Below are positions 1 to 5,790 of a DNA stretch of 6,135 bases, piece by piece (position 1 is the stretch's first letter; each line of letters begins with the position of its first letter). Position numbers and translations under genes: made by a program. Below the pieces are notes generated by a model, which was not told the origin of the DNA, did no database searches, and worked only from the letters and a program-made list of their open reading frames with translations. The stretch comes from Methylorubrum extorquens (GTDB lineage: Bacteria > Pseudomonadota > Alphaproteobacteria > Rhizobiales > Beijerinckiaceae). The stretch is from assembly GCA_019695455.1 (NCBI GenBank), contig JAEUAC010000265.1:1-6135 (forward strand), in the 5' to 3' direction.

Positions 1-1390
1 CCGGGCGAAGCAGCGGCCAGCCGGCGGGCGCAGCGCCGTCCGGGCCCGCGAAGGCCAGCGCCACGAACCCGTCGCCCAGCCGGTCGAGCAGCCAGCCGGG
101 CCGGCCCGCGCCGTCGCGGACGGGGGCGTCCGGGCAGGGGCTGCCGGCCATGGGCGGGCCGCCGAGGTCGCCGTCCTCCGGCGTCTGCAGGGGCAGGCCC
201 GCGAGCGAGCAGGGCTTCGACAGCCGGCCGCCGTTCACGAGCCGGCGCGCGAAGGCGTGCTCCGCCGCGAGCCCGAGGACGGCGTCCCGGAGGGCGCGCG
301 CGGCGGGGCTCTTGGGCGTCATGAAGCCGGTCGTGCGGGCGGACTGGCGGATGTTCTCGTCCGCGCCGCGGCCGCGCTCGTCGTCGTAGCTGTCGATCAG
401 GGAGGCGGGGGCCTCGCCGCGGCAGACGAGGGCGAGCTTCCAGGCGAGGTTGTCCACGTCCTGGATGCCGCCGTTGCCGCCGCGCGCCCCGAAGGGCGAG
501 ACCACGTGCGCGGCGTCCCCGACGAGCACGATCCGGCCATGGACGAAGCGCGCCGTCCGGGCGCAGCGGAAGCGGTAGACGGAGCACCAGACGAGCTCCA
601 TCGGGCCGTCGCCGAGCACCCGGCGGGCGCGGGCGAGGACGCGCTCCGGCTCCCGCTCGCGGGCCGCGTCCGCCTCCGGTCCGAGCTGGAAGTCGAGGCG
701 GACCACGTCGTCGGGCTGGCGGTGCAGGAGCACGCTCTCGGCCGGGTCGAAGGTCGGCGCGAACCAGAAGCGACGTTCGCTCGGGCCGTCGGCGCCGACG
801 CGGAGGTCGGCGATCAGGAACTGCTCGTCGAAGCGCTGGCCCTCGAAGGCGAGGCCCAGCATCTCCCGCACGGGGCTGCGGGCGCCGTCCGCGGCGACCA
901 CCCAGGCGGCCTCGATCTGGCCCGGGCCGGACGGCGTCTCGACCGCGAGCGCGACGCCGTCGGGCCGCGGCGCGAGGCCCGCGACGCGGTGGCGCCAGCG
1001 GATCTCGATCAGGTCCGGGAACTCGGCCGCGCGCTCGATCAGGCGGGTCTCGACCTCCGGCTGCTGCAGGTTGACGAAGGCCGGGCGGCGATGGCCGTCC
1101 TCGGGCAGGAGGTCGACCGTGTCGATCTCCTGGTCGCCATGGAAGACGCGGCCGAGCTTCCAGGTCACGCCCCGCGCGACCACGCGTTCGCCGATGCCGA
1201 GGCGGTCGAAGATCTCGAGCGTGCGCTTGGCCCAGCAGATCGCCCGGGAGCCGGTCGCGACCGTCTCGTCCTCGTCGAGCACGACGGAGCCGACGCCGCG
1301 CGTCGCGAGGTCGACCGCCATGGCGAGCCCGACCGGGCCCGCCCCGACGATGACCACCGGCGGGCCCGACGTCCCGGGATCGCGCGCCAT
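1..1390 (-). CDS. FAD-dependent aromatic monooxygenase, MhpA-like (C-terminus beyond left edge)
   Basis: This is a class A flavoprotein hydroxylase; such enzymes use NAD(P)H and O2 to hydroxylate a phenolic ring in the cytoplasm. The 463 visible residues contain the three family signatures in order. The N-terminal Rossmann motif is VIVGAGPVG (13-21, Gly16, Gly18, Gly21). The DG motif is VVAADGARSPVR (164-175, Asp168-Gly169). The GD motif is RIVLVGDAAH (286-295, Gly291-Asp292), followed by SPFGARGGNGGIQD (298-311), a run typical of 3-(3-hydroxyphenyl)propionate hydroxylase-like proteins. Relatives are about 530-560 residues, so the thioredoxin-like C-terminal part is probably cut by the window. 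The ATG at 1388-1390 is chosen because AGGGAGGA lies 4 nt upstream and the Rossmann fold begins soon after. It lies 52 nt behind the IclR gene on the same strand, so it is probably in the same transcript. The exact phenolic substrate cannot be read from the sequence. Confidence 0.93.
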   Translation of the reverse strand, partial: MARDPGTSGPPVVIVGAGPVGLAMAVDLATRGVGSVVLDEDETVATGSRAICWAKRTLEIFDRLGIGERVVARGVTWKLGRVFHGDQEIDTVDLLPEDGHRRPAFVNLQQPEVETRLIERAAEFPDLIEIRWRHRVAGLAPRPDGVALAVETPSGPGQIEAAWVVAADGARSPVREMLGLAFEGQRFDEQFLIADLRVGADGPSERRFWFAPTFDPAESVLLHRQPDDVVRLDFQLGPEADAAREREPERVLARARRVLGDGPMELVWCSVYRFRCARTARFVHGRIVLVGDAAHVVSPFGARGGNGGIQDVDNLAWKLALVCRGEAPASLIDSYDDERGRGADENIRQSARTTGFMTPKSPAARALRDAVLGLAAEHAFARRLVNGGRLSKPCSLAGLPLQTPEDGDLGGPPMAGSPCPDAPVRDGAGRPGWLLDRLGDGFVALAFAGPDGAAPAGWPLLRP

Positions 1391-1394
1391 GATG

Positions 1395-1402
1395 TCCTCC
1401 CT
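1395..1402 (-). promoter_or_regulatory. Shine-Dalgarno site of the FAD monooxygenase
   Basis: On the minus strand this reads AGGGAGGA, 4 nt before the ATG at 1390 when counted from the end of the run, or about 7 nt counted from the GGAG core. It is the strongest ribosome binding site in the window and fixes the start of the monooxygenase. Confidence 0.75.
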
Positions 1403-1422
1403 TTGCCCCACGCTTACGCCGG

Positions 1423-1436
1423 CCGGCCGCGGCCGG
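1423..1436 (-). repeat. GC-only inverted repeat between regulator and monooxygenase genes
   Basis: CCGGCC, GC, GGCCGG form a perfect 14-bp palindrome in the 52-nt spacer after the regulator's stop codon. It could fold in the transcript as a processing or attenuation hairpin, but there is no T-run after it, and such palindromes are common by chance at this GC content. Function is unknown. Confidence 0.3.
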
Positions 1437-1442
1437 GAAGCG

Positions 1443-2222
1443 TCAGATGAGGAGCGGGCGCGCTTCGGCGGCCGCCTCCCGGAGGGCCGCCACGAGACCC
1501 GCCAGCGGGCGCTCCTCCGCGCCGCGGTGCAGGCCGAGATGGATGGCGCAGGCGATCCGCCCGTCCCGCCGGGCGACCGGCAGGGCGACGGACCGGAAGC
1601 CGCGCTCGACCTCCTCGTCCACGACGCAATGCCCGTCCCGCCGCACGGCCCGGATGGCGGCCGCGATGGCGTCGGGCTCCATGAGCGTGCGGTCCGTGCG
1701 GCGGACGGGCCGATAGGCCGCGAGCCGGGCGTCCAGGGCGTCGTCGTCCAGTTCGGCCAGCAGCACGCGGCCGACCGCGCTCGCCTCCGCGGGCAGCCGG
1801 AAGCCGAGCTCGAGCCCCACCGACAGGATGCGCGTCGGCGTCGCCCGCGCCACGAAGACGACGTCCGGCCCGTCGAGCACGGCGGCCGAGCAGGCCTCGC
1901 CGAGCGCGGCCGCGACCCGCTCGACCACGGGCTGCATCACGGACGCGACCGGATCGGCGGCGAGGAAGGCGCGGGCGAGGCCGAGCACCTTCGGCGTGAG
2001 CCGGAACGCCCGGCCGTCCTGGCGGGCGAAGCCGAGCGCGACCAGCGTCGCGAGCGATCGGGCGGCGCTCGCCCGCGACAGGCCGACCGCCGCCGCGACC
2101 TCGCTCACGCTGAGGGCGGGCCGGCCCGCGTCGAAGGCGCCGAGCACGGCGAGGCCGCGGGCGAGGCCCTCGACGATCCCGGGCGTGGTCGCGCCGGAGG
2201 CCAGGCGCCGGATGCGGGGCAT
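1443..2222 (-). CDS. IclR-family transcriptional regulator, PcaU/PcaR/PobR type
   Basis: This 259-residue DNA-binding regulator has a winged helix-turn-helix at about residues 18-78 (helices in SVSEVAAAVGLSRASAARSL, 38-57). The ligand-binding IclR domain follows at about 80-255. The conserved run AVLDGPDVVFVARA (114-127), then RILSVGLELGFRLPAEASAVGRVLLA (131-156, read in two halves), matches the subfamily that senses protocatechuate, 4-hydroxybenzoate or beta-ketoadipate. Length is normal for the family. The ATG at 2220-2222 is preceded by only a weak ribosome site, but it gives the expected short N-terminal arm. The gene is divergent from the Rieske oxygenase gene, with a 102-nt spacer rich in inverted half-sites, and sits just upstream of the FAD monooxygenase. 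It therefore probably controls both and itself. The effector is presumably an aromatic acid; this is inferred from the family. Confidence 0.93.
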   Translation of the reverse strand: MPRIRRLASGATTPGIVEGLARGLAVLGAFDAGRPALSVSEVAAAVGLSRASAARSLATLVALGFARQDGRAFRLTPKVLGLARAFLAADPVASVMQPVVERVAAALGEACSAAVLDGPDVVFVARATPTRILSVGLELGFRLPAEASAVGRVLLAELDDDALDARLAAYRPVRRTDRTLMEPDAIAAAIRAVRRDGHCVVDEEVERGFRSVALPVARRDGRIACAIHLGLHRGAEERPLAGLVAALREAAAEARPLLI

Positions 2223-2253
2223 GGTTCGCGCTTCAGAACGGGTCCAGACTGGA

Positions 2254-2282
2254 TTGTCGGACCGCCGGTTCCGGTCTATTAT
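2254..2282 (+). promoter_or_regulatory. Predicted sigma70-type promoter of the Rieske oxygenase gene
   Basis: A -35-like TTGTCG (2254-2259) and a -10-like TATTAT (2277-2282) are separated by exactly 17 nt. Transcription would start near 2289, inside the half-site cluster that follows. TATTAT stands out in an otherwise GC-rich stretch. Assigned by inspection only. Confidence 0.55.
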
Positions 2283-2284
2283 CG
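2279..2284 (-). promoter_or_regulatory. Possible -10 element of the divergent regulator promoter
   Basis: The minus strand reads GATAAT here, one base from the TATAAT consensus, and it overlaps the plus-strand -10 element. The best -35 candidate 16 nt upstream (TTCGTT) is poor. If real, the two divergent promoters overlap, so one bound regulator could affect both. Weakly supported. Confidence 0.3.
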
Positions 2285-2311
2285 AACGGACGTTCGCACA
2301 ACGAACATTCG
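2283..2311. promoter_or_regulatory. Candidate IclR-type operator: alternating CGAAC/GTTCG half-sites
   Basis: Half-sites are CGAAC (2283-2287), GTTCG (2292-2296), CGAAC (2302-2306) and a degenerate ATTCG (2307-2311). CGAACG-GA-CGTTCG (2283-2296) is a perfect inverted repeat, and GTTCG-N5-CGAAC (2292-2306) is another. The first three start about 9-10 bp apart, one helical turn. As I recall, PcaU-family regulators bind an array of three roughly 10-bp repeats, two forming a palindrome. The minus strand at 2278-2287 reads GTTCGATAAT, which, as I recall, equals the first ten bases of the Pseudomonas PcaR box. The cluster lies over the predicted transcription start, so bound protein would most simply repress the oxygenase promoter. 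Confidence 0.6.
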
Positions 2312-2315
2312 GGAG
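2311..2315 (+). promoter_or_regulatory. Ribosome binding site of the Rieske oxygenase
   Basis: GGGAG ends 9 nt before the ATG at 2325 and abuts the last operator half-site. A second ATG follows at once (2328); the first is preferred because of the spacing. Confidence 0.55.
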
Positions 2316-2324
2316 ATCCGCGCC

Positions 2325-3683
2325 ATGATGAGCCAGGAGCAGAACGACGTCATCACGCGCACGGGCCCCGACGCCCCGGCCGGCAAGCTGATGCGGGCCT
2401 ACTGGCAGCCGGCGGCGCTCGCGGCCGAGCTCGACGGCGAGCGGCCGATCGTGCCGGTGCGTCTCCTCGGCCAGGATTTCGTGCTCTTCCGCGACGAGAC
2501 GGGGCGGCTCGGCCTCCTCGACCGCGACTGTCCGCATCGCGGCGCCGACCTCGCCTTCGGCCGGCTGGAGGACGGCGGTCTGCGCTGCGCCTTCCACGGC
2601 TGGCTCTTCGACGCCGACGGCGCCTGCCTCGAGACGCCGGCCGAGCCCGAGGGCTCGCGCCTGTGCCGGAACATCCGGCAGAAGGCCTATCCGGTCGTCG
2701 AGAAGAACGGCATCGTCTTCGCCTGGCTGGGGGAGGGCGAGCCGCCGGCCTTCCCGGAGATCGACTGCTTCGTCGCGCCGGACGCCTACACGTTCGCCTT
2801 CAAGGGCCGGATCGACTGCAACTGGCTGCAGGCCCTCGAGGTCGGCATCGACCCCGCCCATGCCTCGTTCCTGCACCGCTTCTTCGAGGACGAGGAGGTG
2901 GCGCAATCCTACGGCAAGCAGTTCCGCGGCGCCTCGGCCGGCTCCGAGCTGCCGATGACGAAGATCCTGCGCGAATACGACCGGCCGATCATCAACGTCG
3001 AGCGCACCGAATACGGGCTGCGCATCATCGCGCTGCGCGAGATCGACGGCGAGCGGACGCACGTGCGGGTGACGAACCAGCTCTTCCCGCACGCCTTCGT
3101 CATCCCGATGTCGACGGAGATGACCATCACGCAATGGCACGTCCCGGTCGACGACGAGACCTGCTACTGGTACGCGATCTTCACGAGCTACACGGCGCCG
3201 GTCGACAAGCAGAAGATGAGGGCGCAGCGCCTCGAACTCTACGAGCTGCCGCTCTACGTCTCGCGCAAGAACAAGGCGAACGATTACGGCTTCGACCCGC
3301 ACGAGCAGAAGGCCTCGACCTATACGGGCATGGGCGCCGACATCAACGTGCACGACCAGTGGGCCGTGGAATCGATGGGCCGCATCCAGGACCGGACGCG
3401 CGAGCATCTGGGCCAGTCCGACAAGGCCATCATCCTCTACCGCCGCATGCTGCGCGAGCAGATCGAGAAGGTCGCGGGCGGCGGCACGCCCATGCTGACG
3501 CTCGACGAGAAGAACGCGAAGGCGATCCAGGGGCCCGGCACCATGGACGGGATCGGCCCGGCCCGCGGCTGGGAGACCTACTGGATGGAGGTGGACGTCG
3601 CCCGCCGCCGCGGCGCGCCCTGGATGGCGCCGAAGCCGGAGGCGGACGAGCGCCTGCTGCGTCTGGTCCAGGCGGCCGAGTGA
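2325..3683 (+). CDS. Rieske non-haem iron oxygenase, alpha subunit (phthalate 4,5-dioxygenase / O-demethylase type)
   Basis: This 452-residue protein is the terminal oxygenase of a Rieske system, taking electrons from a separate reductase to oxidise an aromatic substrate with O2. The N-terminal Rieske domain binds a 2Fe-2S cluster through Cys69, His71, Cys88 and His91 (CPHRGAD at 69-75, CAFHGW at 88-93). The catalytic domain has the mononuclear iron motif NWLQALEVGIDPAHASFLH (166-184), with His179 and His184 as ligands and Asp176 as the likely electron-bridging acid. Asp344 in VHDQWAVESMG (342-352) is the likely third ligand, by family analogy. The start MMSQEQNDVITRTGP resembles the phthalate 4,5-dioxygenase / phenoxybenzoate dioxygenase / LigX group, homomeric enzymes without a beta subunit, which fits the absence of one here. 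It is driven by its own promoter, divergent from the IclR gene. Reaction type (dihydroxylation or O-demethylation) and substrate remain open. Confidence 0.95.
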   Translation: MMSQEQNDVITRTGPDAPAGKLMRAYWQPAALAAELDGERPIVPVRLLGQDFVLFRDETGRLGLLDRDCPHRGADLAFGRLEDGGLRCAFHGWLFDADGACLETPAEPEGSRLCRNIRQKAYPVVEKNGIVFAWLGEGEPPAFPEIDCFVAPDAYTFAFKGRIDCNWLQALEVGIDPAHASFLHRFFEDEEVAQSYGKQFRGASAGSELPMTKILREYDRPIINVERTEYGLRIIALREIDGERTHVRVTNQLFPHAFVIPMSTEMTITQWHVPVDDETCYWYAIFTSYTAPVDKQKMRAQRLELYELPLYVSRKNKANDYGFDPHEQKASTYTGMGADINVHDQWAVESMGRIQDRTREHLGQSDKAIILYRRMLREQIEKVAGGGTPMLTLDEKNAKAIQGPGTMDGIGPARGWETYWMEVDVARRRGAPWMAPKPEADERLLRLVQAAE

Positions 3684-3693
3684 ATCCGGTGAA

Positions 3694-3770
3694 CTCGCGC
3701 TCTCCGGGCGGCGCGCGGCCCCATCCCGGGAGGGCCTCTGGCCCTGCTCGGCCCTCCCCTCGGAGGAGGG
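3694..3770. repeat. Intergenic direct repeat, copy 1
   Basis: This 77-bp stretch begins 10 nt after the Rieske stop codon and recurs at 3824-3900. Ten mismatches were counted by eye, about 87% identity without gaps; the first 29 bases differ at one position. It ends in a CCCTCC/GGAGGG hairpin. It looks like a dispersed intergenic element rather than coding DNA. Confidence 0.75.
3752..3770 (+). terminator. Hairpin after the Rieske gene, possible terminator
   Basis: CCCTCC (3752-3757) pairs with GGAGGG (3765-3770) around a 7-nt loop, 68 nt beyond the Rieske stop. There is no T-run, so intrinsic termination is uncertain. It is the distal part of repeat copy 1, and equivalent hairpins occur at 3804-3819 and 3882-3900. 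Confidence 0.35.
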
Positions 3771-3803
3771 AGACGCGGTGCGCGTGTCCAATGCGGCGCT
3801 GGT

Positions 3804-3819
3804 CCTCCTCCCCCGGAGG
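3804..3819. repeat. CCTCC/GGAGG hairpin between the two direct-repeat copies
   Basis: CCTCC (3804-3808) and GGAGG (3815-3819) flank a 6-nt C-rich loop. The reverse complement of this area resembles the hairpin end of the flanking copies, so the spacer may hold a third, inverted partial unit. Confidence 0.4.
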
Positions 3820-3823
3820 CGGT

Positions 3824-3900
3824 CTCGCGCTCTCCGGACGGCGCGCGGCCCCGAACCGGGCGGGCCTGCGGCCCTGCTCGGCCCTCTCCTCCGGGGAGGG
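3824..3900. repeat. Intergenic direct repeat, copy 2
   Basis: Second copy of the element at 3694-3770, offset by exactly 130 bp. It ends in a stronger hairpin, CCCTCTCC (3882-3889) with GGGGAGGG (3893-3900): eight pairs including one G-U, with a 3-nt loop. It lies 75 nt before the ligase start and could affect its leader RNA. Confidence 0.75.
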
Positions 3901-3952
3901 ACAGGCGTGGCGGTCCGTCGCCACGCTCGCCCGGCCCCGTCCGGACGGCGCC

Positions 3953-3972
3953 CGGCTTCGCGCGGCTTCGCG
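3953..3972 (+). repeat. Perfect tandem decamer just before the ligase start codon
   Basis: CGGCTTCGCG occurs twice back to back and ends 3 nt before the GTG at 3976, where a Shine-Dalgarno site would be expected. A 12-bp palindrome, CCGTCCGGACGG, lies just upstream at 3937-3948. Apart from these and the direct repeats, nothing gene-like is seen in 3684-3975. Confidence 0.7.
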
Positions 3973-3975
3973 GCC

Positions 3976-5409
3976 GTGAGCTTCGTCGAACGGCACGGCC
4001 TCTGGTCGGACGACCAGTCGCGGCTCGCGGCCGAGATCGCCGCCAGGGTGGAGCGGGACGGGCTCGAGGTCGTCCGCTTCGCCTTCCCGGACCAGCACGG
4101 GCTCCTGCGCGGCAAGACGCTCGTCGCCGGCGAGGCCGTGAAGCTCCTGGATCGCGGCGTCTCCATCACGACGACGCTGCTCGCCAAGGACACGTCGCAC
4201 CGCACCGTCTTCCCGGTCTTCACGGCCGGCGGGGGCTTCGGCATGGCCGCCATGCAGGGCGGCTCGGACATGCTGATGGTGCCCGATCCCGCGACCTTCC
4301 GGGTCCTGCCCTGGGCGGGCCGGACCGGCTGGGTGCTGTGCGACCTCCATTTCGCCGACGGCACGCCCGTACCCTTCGCGACCCGCGACATCCTGCGCCG
4401 GCAGGTCGGGCGCCTCGCCGAGCGCGGGCTCGACTTCGTGGCCGGGCTCGAGGTCGAGTGCCACATCTTCAAGCTGGACGACGCCATGACGGCCCCCGCC
4501 CATGCGGGCCAGCCGGGCGAGCCGCCGGCCGTGTCGCTGATCTCGCAGGGCTACCAGTACCTGACGGAGAGCCGCTACGACCAGATGGAGCCGATCCTCG
4601 AGATCGTCCGGCGCGACCTCCTGGCGCTCGGCCTGCCGCTCCGCTCCGTCGAGGTCGAGTACGGGCCGAGCCAGGTGGAGCTCGTCTTCGGCACCACGGA
4701 GGGGATCGAGCCCGCCGACCTGATGGTGCTCCTGCGCTCGGCCACCAAGCAGATCTGCCGCCGCCACGGCCACCACGCCACCTTCATGTGCCGGCCGAAG
4801 CTGCCGAACGTCGTCTCGTCGGGCTGGCACCTGCACCAGTCGCTCCGACGGGGCGACGCCAACGCCTTCATGCCGGATTCCGGCAGCGGCGAGGCCCTGT
4901 CGGGCACGGCGCGCGGCTACCTCGCGGGCCTGCTGCACCATGCCCGGGCGGCGGCCGTGTTCACGACGCCGACCATCAACGGCTACAAGCGCTACCGCGC
5001 CTATTCGCTCGCGCCGGACCGGGCCGTGTGGGCGCGCGAGAACCGCGGCGCCATGATCCGGGTGCTCGGCGGGCCGGGCGATCCGGCGACGCGGCTCGAG
5101 AACCGCATCGGCGAGCCGGCCGCGAACCCCTACCTCTACATGGCGTCGCAGATCGCAGCCGGGCTCGACGGCATCGACCGCGCCCTCGATCCCGGTCCCT
5201 CGGCGGACGCGCCCTACGAGGCGGAGGCGCCCCTCCTGCCGCGCACGCTGCGCGAGGCCGTGTTCGCGCTGCGCGACGATCCGTTCTTCCGCGACGCGTT
5301 CGGGCCTGAGTTCGTGGACTACTACGTCCGGCTCAAGGACGCCGAGATCGACCGCTTCCAGGCCGACGTGAGTGAGTGGGAGCACCGCGAATACTTCGAG
5401 ATGTTCTGA
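3976..5409 (+). CDS. Glutamine synthetase-family ligase, probable gamma-glutamyl-amine synthetase
   Basis: This 477-residue ATP-dependent ligase has the glutamine synthetase fold: a beta-grasp N-terminus (about 25-120) and the catalytic domain (about 130-475). Visible active-site elements are GLEVE (157-161, Glu159 and Glu161, metal), VEVEYGPSQVE (225-235), GWHLHQSL (283-290, His285 and His287), NGYKRYRAYSLAPDR (335-349) and RLENRIGEPAANPYLY (373-388, Glu375 and Arg377). True GlnA is followed by a Tyr adenylylation segment of the type NLYDLPPE. A Tyr is present near that place (Tyr414), but the context (DAPYEAEAP) is different. The sequence fits the GlnA-like/PuuA-like group, some members of which gamma-glutamylate polyamines, alkylamines or anilines. 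The GTG start at 3976 is chosen because MSFVERHGLW resembles the conserved start of relatives; there is no clear ribosome binding site. Upstream in-frame sequence is Arg/Pro-rich and lies in repeats. It follows the Rieske gene in the same direction, 292 nt away. Confidence 0.92.
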   Translation: MSFVERHGLWSDDQSRLAAEIAARVERDGLEVVRFAFPDQHGLLRGKTLVAGEAVKLLDRGVSITTTLLAKDTSHRTVFPVFTAGGGFGMAAMQGGSDMLMVPDPATFRVLPWAGRTGWVLCDLHFADGTPVPFATRDILRRQVGRLAERGLDFVAGLEVECHIFKLDDAMTAPAHAGQPGEPPAVSLISQGYQYLTESRYDQMEPILEIVRRDLLALGLPLRSVEVEYGPSQVELVFGTTEGIEPADLMVLLRSATKQICRRHGHHATFMCRPKLPNVVSSGWHLHQSLRRGDANAFMPDSGSGEALSGTARGYLAGLLHHARAAAVFTTPTINGYKRYRAYSLAPDRAVWARENRGAMIRVLGGPGDPATRLENRIGEPAANPYLYMASQIAAGLDGIDRALDPGPSADAPYEAEAPLLPRTLREAVFALRDDPFFRDAFGPEFVDYYVRLKDAEIDRFQADVSEWEHREYFEMF

Positions 5410-5440
5410 ACCCGACCGGGATCACGGCGTCGCGGTTCAG
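5406..5440. terminator. Inverted repeat joining two convergent stop codons
   Basis: CTGAACC (5406-5412) pairs with GGTTCAG (5434-5440), a perfect 7-bp inverted repeat. Each arm contains the TGA stop of one of the two convergent genes. The 21-nt loop begins with CCCG-AC-CGGG overlapping the left arm. This could be a bidirectional, probably Rho-assisted terminator, since no T-run is present. Only 27 nt separate the two genes. Confidence 0.4.
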
Positions 5441-5790
5441 CCGATCTGTCGATCGATGAATTCCTTCTCCTCGTCGCTCAGCGTCGCGACGCCGTAGGCC
5501 GTGGCAACGAGCGCCCTGCACTCGACGTCGGACATGAAGCCCCGGGAACGCGCCCGACTGATCTCGTAGGCCCTGTTGCGGAACAGCCGGTTCAGTTCGA
5601 CGTAGGAATCGTGTTCGATGATGTCGGCGTTGTCGACGTGGGACAGAAAATGGTTCGGCGTCCAGATCGGCTTGGTGTTGATCCGGAGAAAGAGTTGCCT
5701 CTTCGGGCAGATGCACAGATGGATCTTCGGCTTTTCCGGCTTGGTCCACTTGTCCCAGATGTTCACCACCTCGCGCCGGGACAGCGTCAT
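5437..5790 (-). CDS. Small hypothetical protein, weak PemK/MazF-like resemblance
   Basis: This 117-residue product was not firmly recognised. It has no signal peptide or membrane segment. Residues 22-70 look beta-rich: IHLCICPKRQLFLRINTKP (23-41), then EHDSYVELNRLF (59-70). That pattern of a short strand pair with an IN-x-KP turn and a later D-S-Y-V strand recalls small PemK/MazF-like barrel proteins; this is a resemblance judged by eye, not a family assignment. The C-terminal part (71-117) is charged and helical. The ATG (5788-5790) overlaps the stop of the upstream gene as ATGA, indicating translational coupling, and no separate ribosome site is seen. Base composition is lower in GC than the catabolic genes (53% in 5641-5700 versus 77% in 4021-4080, by count), suggesting different ancestry. 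A toxin role is only a hypothesis. Confidence 0.72.
   Translation of the reverse strand: MTLSRREVVNIWDKWTKPEKPKIHLCICPKRQLFLRINTKPIWTPNHFLSHVDNADIIEHDSYVELNRLFRNRAYEISRARSRGFMSDVECRALVATAYGVATLSDEEKEFIDRQIG

Noticed and set aside
257..1450. A 397-codon plus-strand frame at the left end
   Set aside because: It is opposite the FAD monooxygenase, whose GxGxxG, DG and GD motifs show the minus strand is the coding one.
1071..2324. In-frame upstream extension of the Rieske oxygenase frame
   Set aside because: It runs antisense through the monooxygenase and regulator genes and is low in complexity. The ATG at 2325 has a ribosome site, a promoter upstream and the conserved family N-terminus.
3694..3900. 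A CRISPR array or insertion sequence remnant
   Set aside because: There are only two full copies, they are imperfect and 77 bp long, and no transposase, target duplication or cas gene is visible.
3778..3975. A 66-residue N-terminal extension of the ligase from an upstream GTG
   Set aside because: It is Arg/Pro-rich, falls within the duplicated intergenic element and hairpins, and lies before the conserved MSFVERHGLW start.
2663..3979. A 438-codon plus-strand frame overlapping the Rieske gene in another phase
   Set aside because: Arg/Gly/Ala-rich shadow of the Rieske gene, with no recognisable domain; it continues into the intergenic repeats.
1443..4487. A 1014-codon minus-strand open frame across the regulator, the divergent spacer and the antisense of the Rieske and ligase genes
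   Set aside because: Only the last 259 codons, from 2222, encode a recognisable protein. The upstream part is an Arg/Ala/Pro-rich shadow of the Rieske gene, where GC-rich third positions remove stops.
3430..5385. A 651-codon minus-strand frame opposite the ligase gene
   Set aside because: Shadow frame: composition dominated by Arg, Ala, Gly and Val, no domain, and opposite a gene with all glutamine synthetase motifs.
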